This document shows positions 47,352 through 55,759 of a stretch of DNA of 64,000 bases, piece after piece. The position numbers and the translations under genes were made by a program. Below the pieces are notes generated by a model, which saw only the letters and a list, made by a program, of their open reading frames with translations, was not told the origin of the DNA and did no database searches. Position 1 is the first letter of the stretch. Each line of letters starts with the position of its first letter. The stretch lies in NCBI GenBank assembly GCA_023444055.1, contig JAEZRV010000074.1:1-64000 (forward strand). Direction: 5' to 3'. Source of the DNA: Bacillota bacterium. Its GTDB lineage: Bacteria > Bacillota > Clostridia > Acetivibrionales > DSM-1351.

Positions 47352-48419
47352 ATGGATGAGAAATGTATAATAAACAAATTCACCCACAGAAGAGGAATCG
47401 AGGACTGCAAAACGCTTGCTATAAGAGATGTTTTTGAATTCTATGGTATAAATATGGATGCAGAAATATGTATAGGGCTAGGAAGCGGATTAAATTTTGA
47501 GTACTACAAAGTTTTATTCGGAACAAAGGAAATACCCGTAATGTTGATTGCAGGAAGAAATATGGATTTAGAGAAGGATTTATGCTGTTTATTTAATGTT
47601 AAGAGAATAGAACATAAAGTAGATAACGCTATGGACAGATGGGGGGTCATTAAACAATATATTGATACTCAAAATCCAGTTTATATAGAATTGCAGGGAG
47701 AATATTTACGTGGAGATATTCCAAGTAAACAAAGTGATACAGCGAAGATAGCCGTTACTTCGGGAGCTGTAGCATTTGGTTACGAGGAAAAGAATGAAGA
47801 AACTTTCATTTTCCTTACAAATGGAGTTTATCGCTCGCATATTAAGCTTTGCTTATCTGACTTAATATGTGCTATGGATGCAAATTATATACCTTTTCCT
47901 CCTGAAAAGAAGTTTTTTACTTTTGACTTTAGTAATGCAAAAAGGGATATTAAGACTGCTATAATACCTTCAATTCAGAAAGTTCTTAAAAATATGCTTG
48001 AAGGAGAAGAGAATAATAAAGGTATAAAAGGCATGAATTTGTTTATTGATGATTTTGAAAAAACTCTGAGTCTCGCAAGAGAAGAAAATAACAAAAAATA
48101 TGATAAATACATAAGCATATTATTTAAATCTGTGTTGACAGGGTATGGAGCTGCTAGCAGTAGTTTTTTTAGAGGAGAATACGGAAGGTTCCTCAATTAT
48201 GCTGCTGATATTCTCAAGAGACCCGATATAGGAAAGTGTGGGGAAGACTTAACTAAGTTATCCAGACAATATTTTGATCTTAAAAAAATTCTTAATGGAA
48301 TACAGAAAGACCAACTAAATATGTACGAAAGAGGTTTCGATTTTATAAATAAATTTAGAAATAGCGTACAACAGGAAAATGAGATTTTAATTAAATTAAA
48401 AAAAATATTAGAAAGCTAA
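47352..48419 (+). CDS. BtrH-like acyltransferase/peptidase-fold protein
   Basis: This 355-residue protein matches the BtrH N-terminal domain pattern: a Cys-containing start (GIEDCKTLAIRDVFEFYGI, Cys19 as candidate nucleophile), then IGLGSGLNFEYYK and IPVMLIAGRNMDLEKD, followed by NPVYIELQGEYLRG. In butirosin biosynthesis BtrH transfers a carrier-protein-bound acyl group to an amine on ribostamycin. Here it could move the PCP- or ACP-bound chain to the ribosomal peptide or another amine. The C-terminal ~150 residues are helical (DUF4872-like). ATG 47352 has GGAGGT seven bases upstream; frames starting earlier overlap the M50 gene and lack a binding site. Confidence 0.78.
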   Translation: MDEKCIINKFTHRRGIEDCKTLAIRDVFEFYGINMDAEICIGLGSGLNFEYYKVLFGTKEIPVMLIAGRNMDLEKDLCCLFNVKRIEHKVDNAMDRWGVIKQYIDTQNPVYIELQGEYLRGDIPSKQSDTAKIAVTSGAVAFGYEEKNEETFIFLTNGVYRSHIKLCLSDLICAMDANYIPFPPEKKFFTFDFSNAKRDIKTAIIPSIQKVLKNMLEGEENNKGIKGMNLFIDDFEKTLSLAREENNKKYDKYISILFKSVLTGYGAASSSFFRGEYGRFLNYAADILKRPDIGKCGEDLTKLSRQYFDLKKILNGIQKDQLNMYERGFDFINKFRNSVQQENEILIKLKKILES

Positions 48420-48441
48420 TTTTATTGGGGAGAGAATATAT

Positions 48442-49587
48442 ATGAAACCGTTATCACCGCTAAAGTTTTTTATAGAAAATAAGCGTAAGGTATTTGTATC
48501 CGTTATTACTATAGTGCTCGCAGTATGTGCTATATCACTTGTTACGACACTTACAGGATCGCTTATAAATTCTTCAAAATCAATCTGGGTAATGCCATTT
48601 AAAAATTACTCAATGGTGACTCCGTTGCAAGGAGAGTATTTTCTGAATAAGCAGATTAGTAAAAATATAAATGAGCAAGAAGATGTGGAACGTTTAATTT
48701 ATGGAGATGTAGACTATACGACCCTCTCACTTCCATTTGGGGGAAATGACAATGTTCCTGTCATTTTTGTAAACGAGAAGGATATGAAATATATTTTAGA
48801 TGCTGTAGGCGGTAGTTTAAAGGAGGGTCGATTGCCGACTGAGGGGTCAGATGAGATAGTCCTTCACTGGCGCATAATGGCAAATAAAAAACTTAAAATA
48901 GGAGATTCAATAGGAAGTTTGAAAGACAAGCAAGAAGTATTGTCGGGAAAATATACAATTGTAGGTGTCATTGATAGTGAAGCTGTTATTTCTTTCGGAG
49001 GGCAATCCTTCAAAGAAAAACAGTTGAAAGATTTGAAAGATGAAGATAATAAGCTTGCGATGCTGATTTTTCCTAAAGAGGGTAAAAGAGAAACTGTTAA
49101 TAGTTATTTAAAATCAATAGATGGCATTGATGCAAAATGCTTCACATATGAGCAGTTGACAAGCAAGCTCAATAAGCAGATAAGTAACTTGAACACTACT
49201 CTTTTACTATTGATAAGTGTTGTTGTAATAGTTTTATCCATTTCTGTTGGTGCACTAATGTTCATAACTTATACACAAAGAACAGACGAATTTGGAATAC
49301 TTTATGCACTCGGGTACAGTAAGAAGTATATAAGATCCAAGATAATAAAGGAAATATTATGTCTTAGTATTTTTAGCTGGATAGCCGGTATGCTGATATC
49401 CTTCGCGTTGATTGCATTGCTGAATAAGACTATATACAATCCCCAGGGGCAAGTGCTGACAATGTTTGACATAAGAGAATTTATTTTCACGTTAATTATT
49501 CCGATAATGGTGGGTGTTTTTAGTGTTTCTCCGATAGTAGCGATACTTAATAAATGGGATCCAGTTGCGGTAATCGAAAGGAGATAG
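48442..49587 (+). CDS. FtsX-family ABC transporter permease
   Basis: This 381-residue protein has an N-terminal membrane helix (VFVSVITIVLAVCAISLVTTL), a MacB-PCD-like extracytoplasmic domain (about 45-250), and three C-terminal helices with the FtsX pattern (LLLLISVVVIVLSISVGALMF, then EFGILYALGYSKKYIRSKI). It has half the size of the 40081 permease and would function as a dimer. It forms a pair with the ATPase 3 bases downstream. As the last transport pair of the cluster, right after the RiPP enzymes, it probably exports the modified peptide or protects against it. Substrate is inferred. Confidence 0.9.
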   Translation: MKPLSPLKFFIENKRKVFVSVITIVLAVCAISLVTTLTGSLINSSKSIWVMPFKNYSMVTPLQGEYFLNKQISKNINEQEDVERLIYGDVDYTTLSLPFGGNDNVPVIFVNEKDMKYILDAVGGSLKEGRLPTEGSDEIVLHWRIMANKKLKIGDSIGSLKDKQEVLSGKYTIVGVIDSEAVISFGGQSFKEKQLKDLKDEDNKLAMLIFPKEGKRETVNSYLKSIDGIDAKCFTYEQLTSKLNKQISNLNTTLLLLISVVVIVLSISVGALMFITYTQRTDEFGILYALGYSKKYIRSKIIKEILCLSIFSWIAGMLISFALIALLNKTIYNPQGQVLTMFDIREFIFTLIIPIMVGVFSVSPIVAILNKWDPVAVIERR

Positions 49588-49590
49588 AAT

Positions 49591-50250
49591 ATGATAGAAT
49601 GTGTTAACATATCTTTAAGCTATAAAGATGGGAATGTAAGCAACAGAGTTCTTTCAGAAGTAAATTTAAAGATAAATTATGGGGAAAATATTGTTTTACT
49701 TGGACCATCAGGAAGTGGAAAAAGTTCTCTTATGTATATGCTTTCCGGTATAAGACAACCTTCATCTGGGAAAATATTATATGATGGTAAGGATATGTAC
49801 AGTATGAATGTAGATAATCTGGCATTATTAAGGCGCCAGAAATTTGGGTTCATATTTCAGTTTCATTTCTTGATCCCATACCTTAGAGTAATGGAAAATG
49901 TACTGGTAGGTGCACCATGTATCAATGATGAATATAAGACACGGGCGGTAGATAAATTAAAGCAGCTTGGTATGGATAAGTATTCAAATAAAAAAATATA
50001 TGAACTTTCAGGTGGTCAAAGACAAAGAGTATCGATAGCAAGGGCACTGGTGTCAGAGCCTGATATTATTTTTGCAGATGAACCGACAGCCTCTTTGGAT
50101 CACAGTAATGCTACAGAAATCATAAAGATTTTAAAAACCTTTAAGTCTAATTCGACTTTGGTAATTGCTACTCACGATACATCAGTGCTGAATGGTGATG
50201 AAAGAATAATTAGGGTTGAAAATAATACTGCAATTGAATTAAAAAAGTAG
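49591..50250 (+). CDS. ABC transporter ATP-binding protein, partner of the FtsX permease
   Basis: This 219-residue ATPase has Walker A GPSGSGKSSLMYMLSG, the MacB-class loop FGFIFQFHFLIPYLRVMENV, signature LSGGQRQRVSIARAL and Walker B IIFADEPTASLDHSN. It follows the permease by 3 bases, with AAAGGAG overlapping the permease end, so the two are translationally linked. It powers the second exporter of the cluster. It is the last gene before the strong terminator at 50304-50346. Confidence 0.95.
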   Translation: MIECVNISLSYKDGNVSNRVLSEVNLKINYGENIVLLGPSGSGKSSLMYMLSGIRQPSSGKILYDGKDMYSMNVDNLALLRRQKFGFIFQFHFLIPYLRVMENVLVGAPCINDEYKTRAVDKLKQLGMDKYSNKKIYELSGGQRQRVSIARALVSEPDIIFADEPTASLDHSNATEIIKILKTFKSNSTLVIATHDTSVLNGDERIIRVENNTAIELKK

Positions 50251-50303
50251 AGATAAAAAAATAGTAATCTTATAATAAACAATAGTAAATAATAACAATA
50301 AAT

Positions 50304-50346
50304 TAAAGAGTACAAAAAAGATAGCGAATCTTTTTTGTACTCTTTA
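50304..50346 (+). terminator. Strong terminator closing the biosynthetic cluster
   Basis: Two 19-base arms (50304-50322 and 50328-50346), starting TAAAGAGTAC and ending GTACTCTTTA, are perfectly complementary around a 5-base loop, 54 bases after the last cluster gene. No comparable hairpin lies between the cluster genes, supporting one long transcription unit. Confidence 0.9.
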
Positions 50347-50693
50347 TGGTGCGCCCAGAATGGGCGCTTTCTTTCGTAAATTTATGTTATCTAGATTAAA
50401 TTTCTATATTATTAACTCGGATGGTTATGCAGATATCTGTCACTTCATGTTAAAAATTTCATATAAAACTATTACATACAAACAAAATGTTGTATAATAA
50501 TGTGGTAATAGTAGGTAATAAAATGTTTTTTAGTGATTTTTGTACAATATGAAGGAAGAATGGTAAAGTTTGTAGTATAGTATTAAGTAAACGTACATAC
50601 TTACACACTATTTCGTTTTTAAAAAGCTTGTTTTATATTTTAAAAACGAAATGGTATTACAAACTAATTTATGCTTTACAGGGAGGATTGGTA
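50347..50693 (+). promoter_or_regulatory. Intergenic region upstream of the chemotaxis gene: promoter and inverted repeat
   Basis: A TATAAT (50493-50498) marks a possible promoter, but its -35 is weak. A perfect 15-bp inverted repeat (50610-50624 and 50638-50652; arms ATTTCG and CGAAAT at the outside, A/T-rich inside) with a 13-base spacer ends 28 bases before the ribosome binding site GGGAGGA. It could be an operator or a leader hairpin. No c-di-GMP riboswitch pattern was recognised. No gene is supported here. Confidence 0.45.
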
Positions 50694-52229
50694 ATGAGCA
50701 AGAATAGCAACAAGAATACGATTTTATTACAGAACGAAATTGAGGCTAATAAGTTTGCTGCACTTGTAATGCTTTGTACAAATGTGGTAGTTATTATTGC
50801 TTTCGTTCTAAATTTTATGGGTGTTTTCGCAGTAGACAAAGATTTAATGACAGTTGTCACACTTACGTCTGTAGCTTTATTATCTTTACCGTTTGTACTT
50901 GTAATATTATTAAAGCGACAGGGCTCTTGGGTTAAATATGTGACAGTAACAGCTGCTGTCCTTATGGTAAGCATTACCGTAGCGATTCTAAAACAATTTG
51001 CTGTTGCCTTGTATACTTATCCTTTAGCAATAGCAAGCTTATTTTTTTCAACCAAACTTAGCTGGTACACATCAATATTGTCAATTTCATCAATCTCAAT
51101 AGCACAAATATTATCAATAAAAACAGTTGGAATAATTGACAGAAATTATATGGATATGAGAAGTTTAATGAAATATGGAGTTATGCCTAGAGCATTCCAA
51201 ATGATAATGCTAGCTTTTATATTTATAATGTTATCAAAAAGAACGCGCAATATGCTTGGAAATATGATGGGTGCAAAAGAACAGGAAGAATTAATTAATA
51301 AAATGCTAGAAGTAACTCAGAAATCAACTGAGGTATCAAACTCTTTAGCTGAGTCTGTTTCAAGCCTATCATTAATGACAGACAATACTTCTAAATCAAA
51401 TGAAGATATAGCAAATAAGACAACAATGATAGCTGAGGGTTCAAGAAATTCTATAAATAGTATGGAAGAAGCTGCAGTAGCAGCTACAAATATGTCCGAA
51501 AACTTAAACAAAATATCGGAAGAGAGCAAACAAATTGGACTACTTTCAAGTCAAGTTAAAAAACTTACAAATGATAGTGAAAAGGTTATGGGTAGCGCAG
51601 TGGAAAAAATGGAAGCTATTGCAAATGCTACAAGAGAGAGTAAGGATATTATCAGCCAGCTCGAACAAAGATCCAGTAAAATATCCAGTTTTGTTGATAT
51701 AATTTCTCAGATATCTTCTCAAACTAATTTGCTTGCATTAAATGCAGCTATTGAATCAGCTAGAGCTGGCGAGCAGGGAAAAGGGTTCGCCGTAGTAGCA
51801 CAGGAAATAAGGGTTTTAGCGGAGGGGTCAAAGCAAGCAGCGAAGGATATTTCTTCTTTAATACAAGAAATTATTCAGGATACGCAAAGTGCGGTAAGCT
51901 CTATGGATAATGGCTATGGGCTAGTAGATAACGGGCTTGCGGTTATGGAAGAGGCTCGAAATTCATTTGCAAAGGTTGCTGAAGCCAATAAGGAAATGAA
52001 TAATAAGCTGTATATAGTTGAAAGTGATACAATTGAAGCTGCAAATCATAGTAAAAAGGTAGTAGATAAAGTTGTAGATGTTAAAAATATAAACGAGAAT
52101 ACTCTTAAGGATATAGAATTGATTGTAGCCGCTAGTGAGGAATTAGTCGCTTCAATGCAAGAGGTTGACTCATCAGTAGAGGATATCCAAACTATGTCTA
52201 AAGAGTTACTTGATGTGGTACAAAGGTAG
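50694..52229 (+). CDS. Methyl-accepting chemotaxis protein with multi-pass membrane sensor
   Basis: This 511-residue protein has about six hydrophobic segments in residues 20-190, with no large extracytoplasmic domain and no clear HAMP domain. A C-terminal MCP signalling coiled coil carries the hairpin tip QTNLLALNAAIESARAGEQGKGFAVVAQEIRVLAEGS-type motif (about 340-380). It should pass signals to CheA/CheW. The membrane sensor without a ligand domain resembles receptors that sense membrane state or small diffusible cues, but the ligand is unknown. ATG 50694 is chosen because GGGAGGA lies six bases before it; the upstream in-frame start has no such site. Confidence 0.93.
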   Translation: MSKNSNKNTILLQNEIEANKFAALVMLCTNVVVIIAFVLNFMGVFAVDKDLMTVVTLTSVALLSLPFVLVILLKRQGSWVKYVTVTAAVLMVSITVAILKQFAVALYTYPLAIASLFFSTKLSWYTSILSISSISIAQILSIKTVGIIDRNYMDMRSLMKYGVMPRAFQMIMLAFIFIMLSKRTRNMLGNMMGAKEQEELINKMLEVTQKSTEVSNSLAESVSSLSLMTDNTSKSNEDIANKTTMIAEGSRNSINSMEEAAVAATNMSENLNKISEESKQIGLLSSQVKKLTNDSEKVMGSAVEKMEAIANATRESKDIISQLEQRSSKISSFVDIISQISSQTNLLALNAAIESARAGEQGKGFAVVAQEIRVLAEGSKQAAKDISSLIQEIIQDTQSAVSSMDNGYGLVDNGLAVMEEARNSFAKVAEANKEMNNKLYIVESDTIEAANHSKKVVDKVVDVKNINENTLKDIELIVAASEELVASMQEVDSSVEDIQTMSKELLDVVQR

Positions 52230-52260
52230 AAGGTAGAATATAGATTATATAAAAATTCAA

Positions 52261-52276
52261 AAACAATATATTGTGA
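52261..52276. promoter_or_regulatory. NrdR-like box 1 upstream of nrdD
   Basis: AAACAATATATTGTGA matches the known NrdR consensus (acaCwAtATaTwGtgt) across its palindromic core. It lies 63 bases upstream of the promoter -10/-35 box copy and just after the chemotaxis gene. Confidence 0.65.
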
Positions 52277-52335
52277 TTACATATGCTATAAAGAACAAAG
52301 TATTAAAAGTTTTAGAACAACTATCCGGCAACATA

Positions 52336-52364
52336 TTGACACCATATATTGTATGTGATAGTAT
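52336..52364 (+). promoter_or_regulatory. nrdD promoter with overlapping NrdR-like box 2
   Basis: TTGACA (52336-52341) and TAGTAT (52359-52364) are exactly 17 bases apart. A second NrdR-like box, ACACCATATATTGTAT (52339-52354), fills the spacer, so binding would block RNA polymerase. The ~260-base leader that follows contains a stem GTGTTTG (52418-52424)/CAAACAC (52460-52466) and a short CCTCT/AGAGG hairpin near 52490-52510 of unknown role. Confidence 0.7.
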
Positions 52365-52627
52365 CAGTTTAACTAAATATAGTTTATTACAGGTGACTGA
52401 TAAAAATGAATTAGTAAGTGTTTGCTGATTTGGTGAGCTCTGTGAGATATAGAGTAAGTCAAACACATTATAAGTGATTTTATGATGCCTCTTGACCATT
52501 TGTTGAGAGGTTTTATAATGTAAGTAGATAATAATTTTCGCATTTAAATAAAAAAAGACTTGCTTTAAATACAAATTAGTATAAAATAAAAATGCAAAAT
52601 TAGTGGAAAGAGAGTGCCAAAAGTTTT

Positions 52628-54940
52628 ATGATAATCAAAATTAAAAAGAGAGACGGAAGAGAAGTACCCTTCAATATTGAAAAGATAGCCAATGCCATAT
52701 ATAAAGCAGTAAATGCAGCGGGAGACGAAGATTATTCAACGGCTTTAGCTTTGGCTGAAAAAGTTGTGGAGCAGCTAGATAAACATCCAGATAAAAAAGT
52801 TCCAGATGTTGAGGAAATCCAAAACAGTGTTGAAAAAGTGTTGATTGAATCAGGATATGCTAAGCCTGCTAAGGAATATATTCTGTATAGAGCTGAAAGA
52901 ACCCGCATAAGAGAAATGAATACAAGGCTTATGAAGGTATACGAAGATTTGACTTTCAAAGAGGCTAAGGACAATAACATAAAACGCGAGAATGCAAATA
53001 TTGATGGAGACACTGCAATGGGAACTATGCTCAGATATGGTTCAGAAGGAGCCAAGCAGTTTAATGAGATGTTTGTATTGAAACCAGAACATTCAGAGGC
53101 ACACAGGAATGGAGATATTCATATTCACGACTTGGACTTCTTGACACTAACCACTACATGCTGCCAAATAGACATTGTGAAGCTTTTTAAAGGTGGATTT
53201 GGCACTGGACATGGATATTTAAGGGAACCAAATGATATACAAAGCTATTCTTCACTTGCTTGTATTGCCATACAATCTAATCAGAATGACCAACATGGCG
53301 GACAGAGTATTCCTAATTTTGATTATGGGCTTGCACCCGGTGTATCGAAAACATACGTAAAACTTTATAGACGCAATTTAATAAAAATATTGGAATGGGA
53401 ACTAAAAGATGCTAATATTGGGTCAAAGATAAACAATATTTTTGAGGATATAAGTAAAAAGGAAGGTATTCAGCCTGCACTTGAAAAGATGGATGAGTAT
53501 TGCAGAATTGAACAGGAATATTTAAATAGAGTTTTTGAGAATAGAGCTGTTATTCTCAAAGCACAAGAATTTGCTACAAAAAAATCAAAAGATGAAACTA
53601 ATAGTAGTACGTATCAGGCAATGGAAGCCTTTGTGCATAATTTAAATACTATGCATAGCCGAGCTGGTGCACAGGTGCCATTTAGTTCTATTAATTATGG
53701 AATGGATACATCTCCAGAAGGAAGAATGGTTATAAAGAACCTATTACTTGCTACTGAGGTTGGTTTAGGAAATAGTGAGACACCGATATTTCCAGTACAG
53801 ATTTTTAAAGTGAAGAATGGGATAAATTATAATGAGGGGGAACCTAACTATGATTTGTTCAAGTTAGCTTGCAGAGTGAGTGCAAAGAGGCTTTTTCCTA
53901 ACTTCTCATTTATAGATGCTCCATTTAATTTAAAGTATTATAAGCCTGGACAACCGGAAACAGAAATAGCATATATGGGTTGCAGAACAAGAGTTATGGG
54001 AAATGTTTTCGATACTTCAAGAGAAATAATCAATGGACGAGGAAATTTGAGCTTTACCACAATTAATCTTCCTAGGATTGCACTAAAAAATAAAGAAAAT
54101 TTAAATGCTTTCTATGAAGAACTTGATAAGAAAATAAATCTTGTTATAGACCAGCTTTTAGAGAGATTTGAGATACAGGCGGCAAAGAAAGTTAAAAATT
54201 ATCCATTTATGATGGGTCAGGGGATATGGATTGACTCTGACAAGCTTGATTGGGAAGATGAGGTAAGAGAAGTACTTAAACATGGTACTTTATCAATGGG
54301 CTTCATCGGACTTGCTGAATGTTTGAAGGCGTTAACTGGAAAGCATCATGGAGAATCGGAAGAATCTCAAGAATTAGGTCTAGATATAATCAAGCATATG
54401 AGAAAGCGTATGGATGAAGCAAGTAAAAAACATGGTATGAATTTTACTCTTCTTGCAACTCCTGCGGAAGGACTTTCTGGACGATTTATTAATCAGGATA
54501 GAGAGATATTTGGAAGCATTAAAGGTATAACTGACAAGGAATACTATACAAATAGTTTCCATATACCTGTATATTTTCCTATAGGAGCATTTAATAAAAT
54601 AAATTTGGAAGCGCCATACCATGAGTTGACAAATGCAGGACATATAACATATGTAGAGGTAGATGGGGATCCGACGCAAAACCTACAGGCTTTTGAGAAG
54701 ATTATACGTTGCATGAAGGAAGCTGGTATAGGCTATGGTGCTATTAATCACCCTGTAGATCGTGATCCAGTTTGCGGATATACAGGTATAATTGGGGATG
54801 AATGTCCTAAGTGCGGCAGACCAGAAGGCGAAATCAGTTTTGAACGAATTAGGAGAATTACTGGTTATTTGGTAGGTACTCTTGACCGATTTAATGATGC
54901 TAAAAAGGCTGAGGAAAGAGATAGGATTAAACACTTTTAA
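52628..54940 (+). CDS. nrdD: Anaerobic (class III) ribonucleoside-triphosphate reductase
   Basis: This 770-residue enzyme makes dNTPs from NTPs without oxygen through a glycyl radical. An ATP-cone regulatory domain occupies about 1-95 (IIKIKKRDGREVPFNIEKIANAIYKAV). The catalytic barrel includes the Cys-containing segments LTTTCCQID and YMGCRTRVMGN. The zinc site is VCGYTGIIGDECPKCGRPEG, and the glycyl radical region near the C-terminus reads RRITGYLVGTLDRFNDAKKAEE. The activase gene nrdG is not directly downstream, which is unusual; it must be elsewhere. Two NrdR-like boxes upstream suggest repression by NrdR when dNTPs are abundant. Confidence 0.97.
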   Translation: MIIKIKKRDGREVPFNIEKIANAIYKAVNAAGDEDYSTALALAEKVVEQLDKHPDKKVPDVEEIQNSVEKVLIESGYAKPAKEYILYRAERTRIREMNTRLMKVYEDLTFKEAKDNNIKRENANIDGDTAMGTMLRYGSEGAKQFNEMFVLKPEHSEAHRNGDIHIHDLDFLTLTTTCCQIDIVKLFKGGFGTGHGYLREPNDIQSYSSLACIAIQSNQNDQHGGQSIPNFDYGLAPGVSKTYVKLYRRNLIKILEWELKDANIGSKINNIFEDISKKEGIQPALEKMDEYCRIEQEYLNRVFENRAVILKAQEFATKKSKDETNSSTYQAMEAFVHNLNTMHSRAGAQVPFSSINYGMDTSPEGRMVIKNLLLATEVGLGNSETPIFPVQIFKVKNGINYNEGEPNYDLFKLACRVSAKRLFPNFSFIDAPFNLKYYKPGQPETEIAYMGCRTRVMGNVFDTSREIINGRGNLSFTTINLPRIALKNKENLNAFYEELDKKINLVIDQLLERFEIQAAKKVKNYPFMMGQGIWIDSDKLDWEDEVREVLKHGTLSMGFIGLAECLKALTGKHHGESEESQELGLDIIKHMRKRMDEASKKHGMNFTLLATPAEGLSGRFINQDREIFGSIKGITDKEYYTNSFHIPVYFPIGAFNKINLEAPYHELTNAGHITYVEVDGDPTQNLQAFEKIIRCMKEAGIGYGAINHPVDRDPVCGYTGIIGDECPKCGRPEGEISFERIRRITGYLVGTLDRFNDAKKAEERDRIKHF

Positions 54941-54967
54941 TAAGCAGCTTTATTATAAAAAACATGC

Positions 54968-55112
54968 TTACCTCCACGATAAATACATAAAATTTTATAC
55001 TCAAAGTAGGCGTGGAGGTTAGCGCTAAAGAATATAAGGCATAAATAAAGCAACTGCGTACCTCCACGATAAATACATAAAATTTTATACTCAAAGTAGG
55101 CGTGGAGGTTAG
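54968..55112 (+). repeat. Tandem ~90-bp repeat with palindromic units (two near-identical copies)
   Basis: Unit 1 (54968-55022) and unit 2 (55058-55112) share an identical core of more than 50 bases. The left arm TACCTCCACG and right arm CGTGGAGGTTA can pair, with a shared A/T-rich centre (ATTTTATACTCAAAG). The period is 90 bases. The right arm contains a perfect Shine-Dalgarno, GGAGGT. The array lies between nrdD and the cobO-like gene. Related copies occur at 57551-57748, 31585-31638 and 44653-44700. Confidence 0.85.
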
Positions 55113-55190
55113 TATAAGATTGAAATTAGAAATTACTTAAATATTAAAAAAATTTACTACTATGGTGCTAGGCATAGAGGGATATAACTT

Positions 55191-55712
55191 ATGGGTGGAT
55201 TAGTTCATATATATACAGGCAATGGAAAAGGGAAAACTACTGCTGCCATAGGTCTTGGGATAAGAGCAGTTGGAAGCGGAATGAAGGTCTTATTGGTTCA
55301 GTTCTGTAAAGGAAGCTCAACTAGTGAGGAGAATATTATAGAAAAGCTAAAGCCTGACTTTGAATTGTATAAATATAAGCAAGTCTGCAAATTTGTATGG
55401 CAGATGACCCTTGATGAGAAAAAACAAATGCAGAAAGATACACTGCATTTGTTTAACTATGCTATAAGCAGCGCTGAGAGTAGGGATATGATTATATTAG
55501 ATGAGATAATGGCAGCAGTAACGAATGGATTTCTAGATGTAAAACTTGTTGTTGAACTCATCAAAAATAAGCCTTCTAACCTTGAACTAGTGCTAACAGG
55601 CAGGAATGCACCAATTGAGCTGATTGAGTTGTCAGATTATGTGTCAGAGATAAATGCTGTGAAGCATCCTATGTCTTCCGGGGTTATGGCAAGGAAGGGC
55701 ATTGAATTTTAA
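55191..55712 (+). CDS. cobO: Corrinoid (cob(I)alamin-type) adenosyltransferase, CobO/BtuR family
   Basis: This 173-residue enzyme would attach the 5'-deoxyadenosyl group of ATP to reduced corrinoid, needed for coenzyme B12. It has the P-loop variant GNGKGKTTAAIGLGIRAVG at residues 10-28, VLLVQFCKG, and the Walker B-like MIILDEIMAAVTNG, followed by LVLTGRNAP, all typical of CobA/CobO/BtuR. Length is normal for the short clostridial type. No other cobalamin genes are adjacent. No cobalamin riboswitch was recognised upstream; instead the tandem palindromic repeat lies there. The start has no strong ribosome site (GAGGGATATAACTT upstream gives partial GAGG). Confidence 0.9.
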   Translation: MGGLVHIYTGNGKGKTTAAIGLGIRAVGSGMKVLLVQFCKGSSTSEENIIEKLKPDFELYKYKQVCKFVWQMTLDEKKQMQKDTLHLFNYAISSAESRDMIILDEIMAAVTNGFLDVKLVVELIKNKPSNLELVLTGRNAPIELIELSDYVSEINAVKHPMSSGVMARKGIEF

Positions 55713-55759
55713 TAAAATGGAATATAAATATTATATTTTGACTGGAAGGTCGATGTAAA

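Noticed and set aside
44461..48419. Lanthipeptide or thiopeptide cluster
   Set aside because: No LanB, LanC, LanM, YcaO or cyclodehydratase gene is present; the only modifying enzyme with recognisable RiPP chemistry is the radical SAM/SPASM protein.
55113..55190. Cobalamin riboswitch before the cobO-like gene
   Set aside because: No B12-box pattern is visible and the space is filled mostly by the palindromic repeat and AT-rich DNA.
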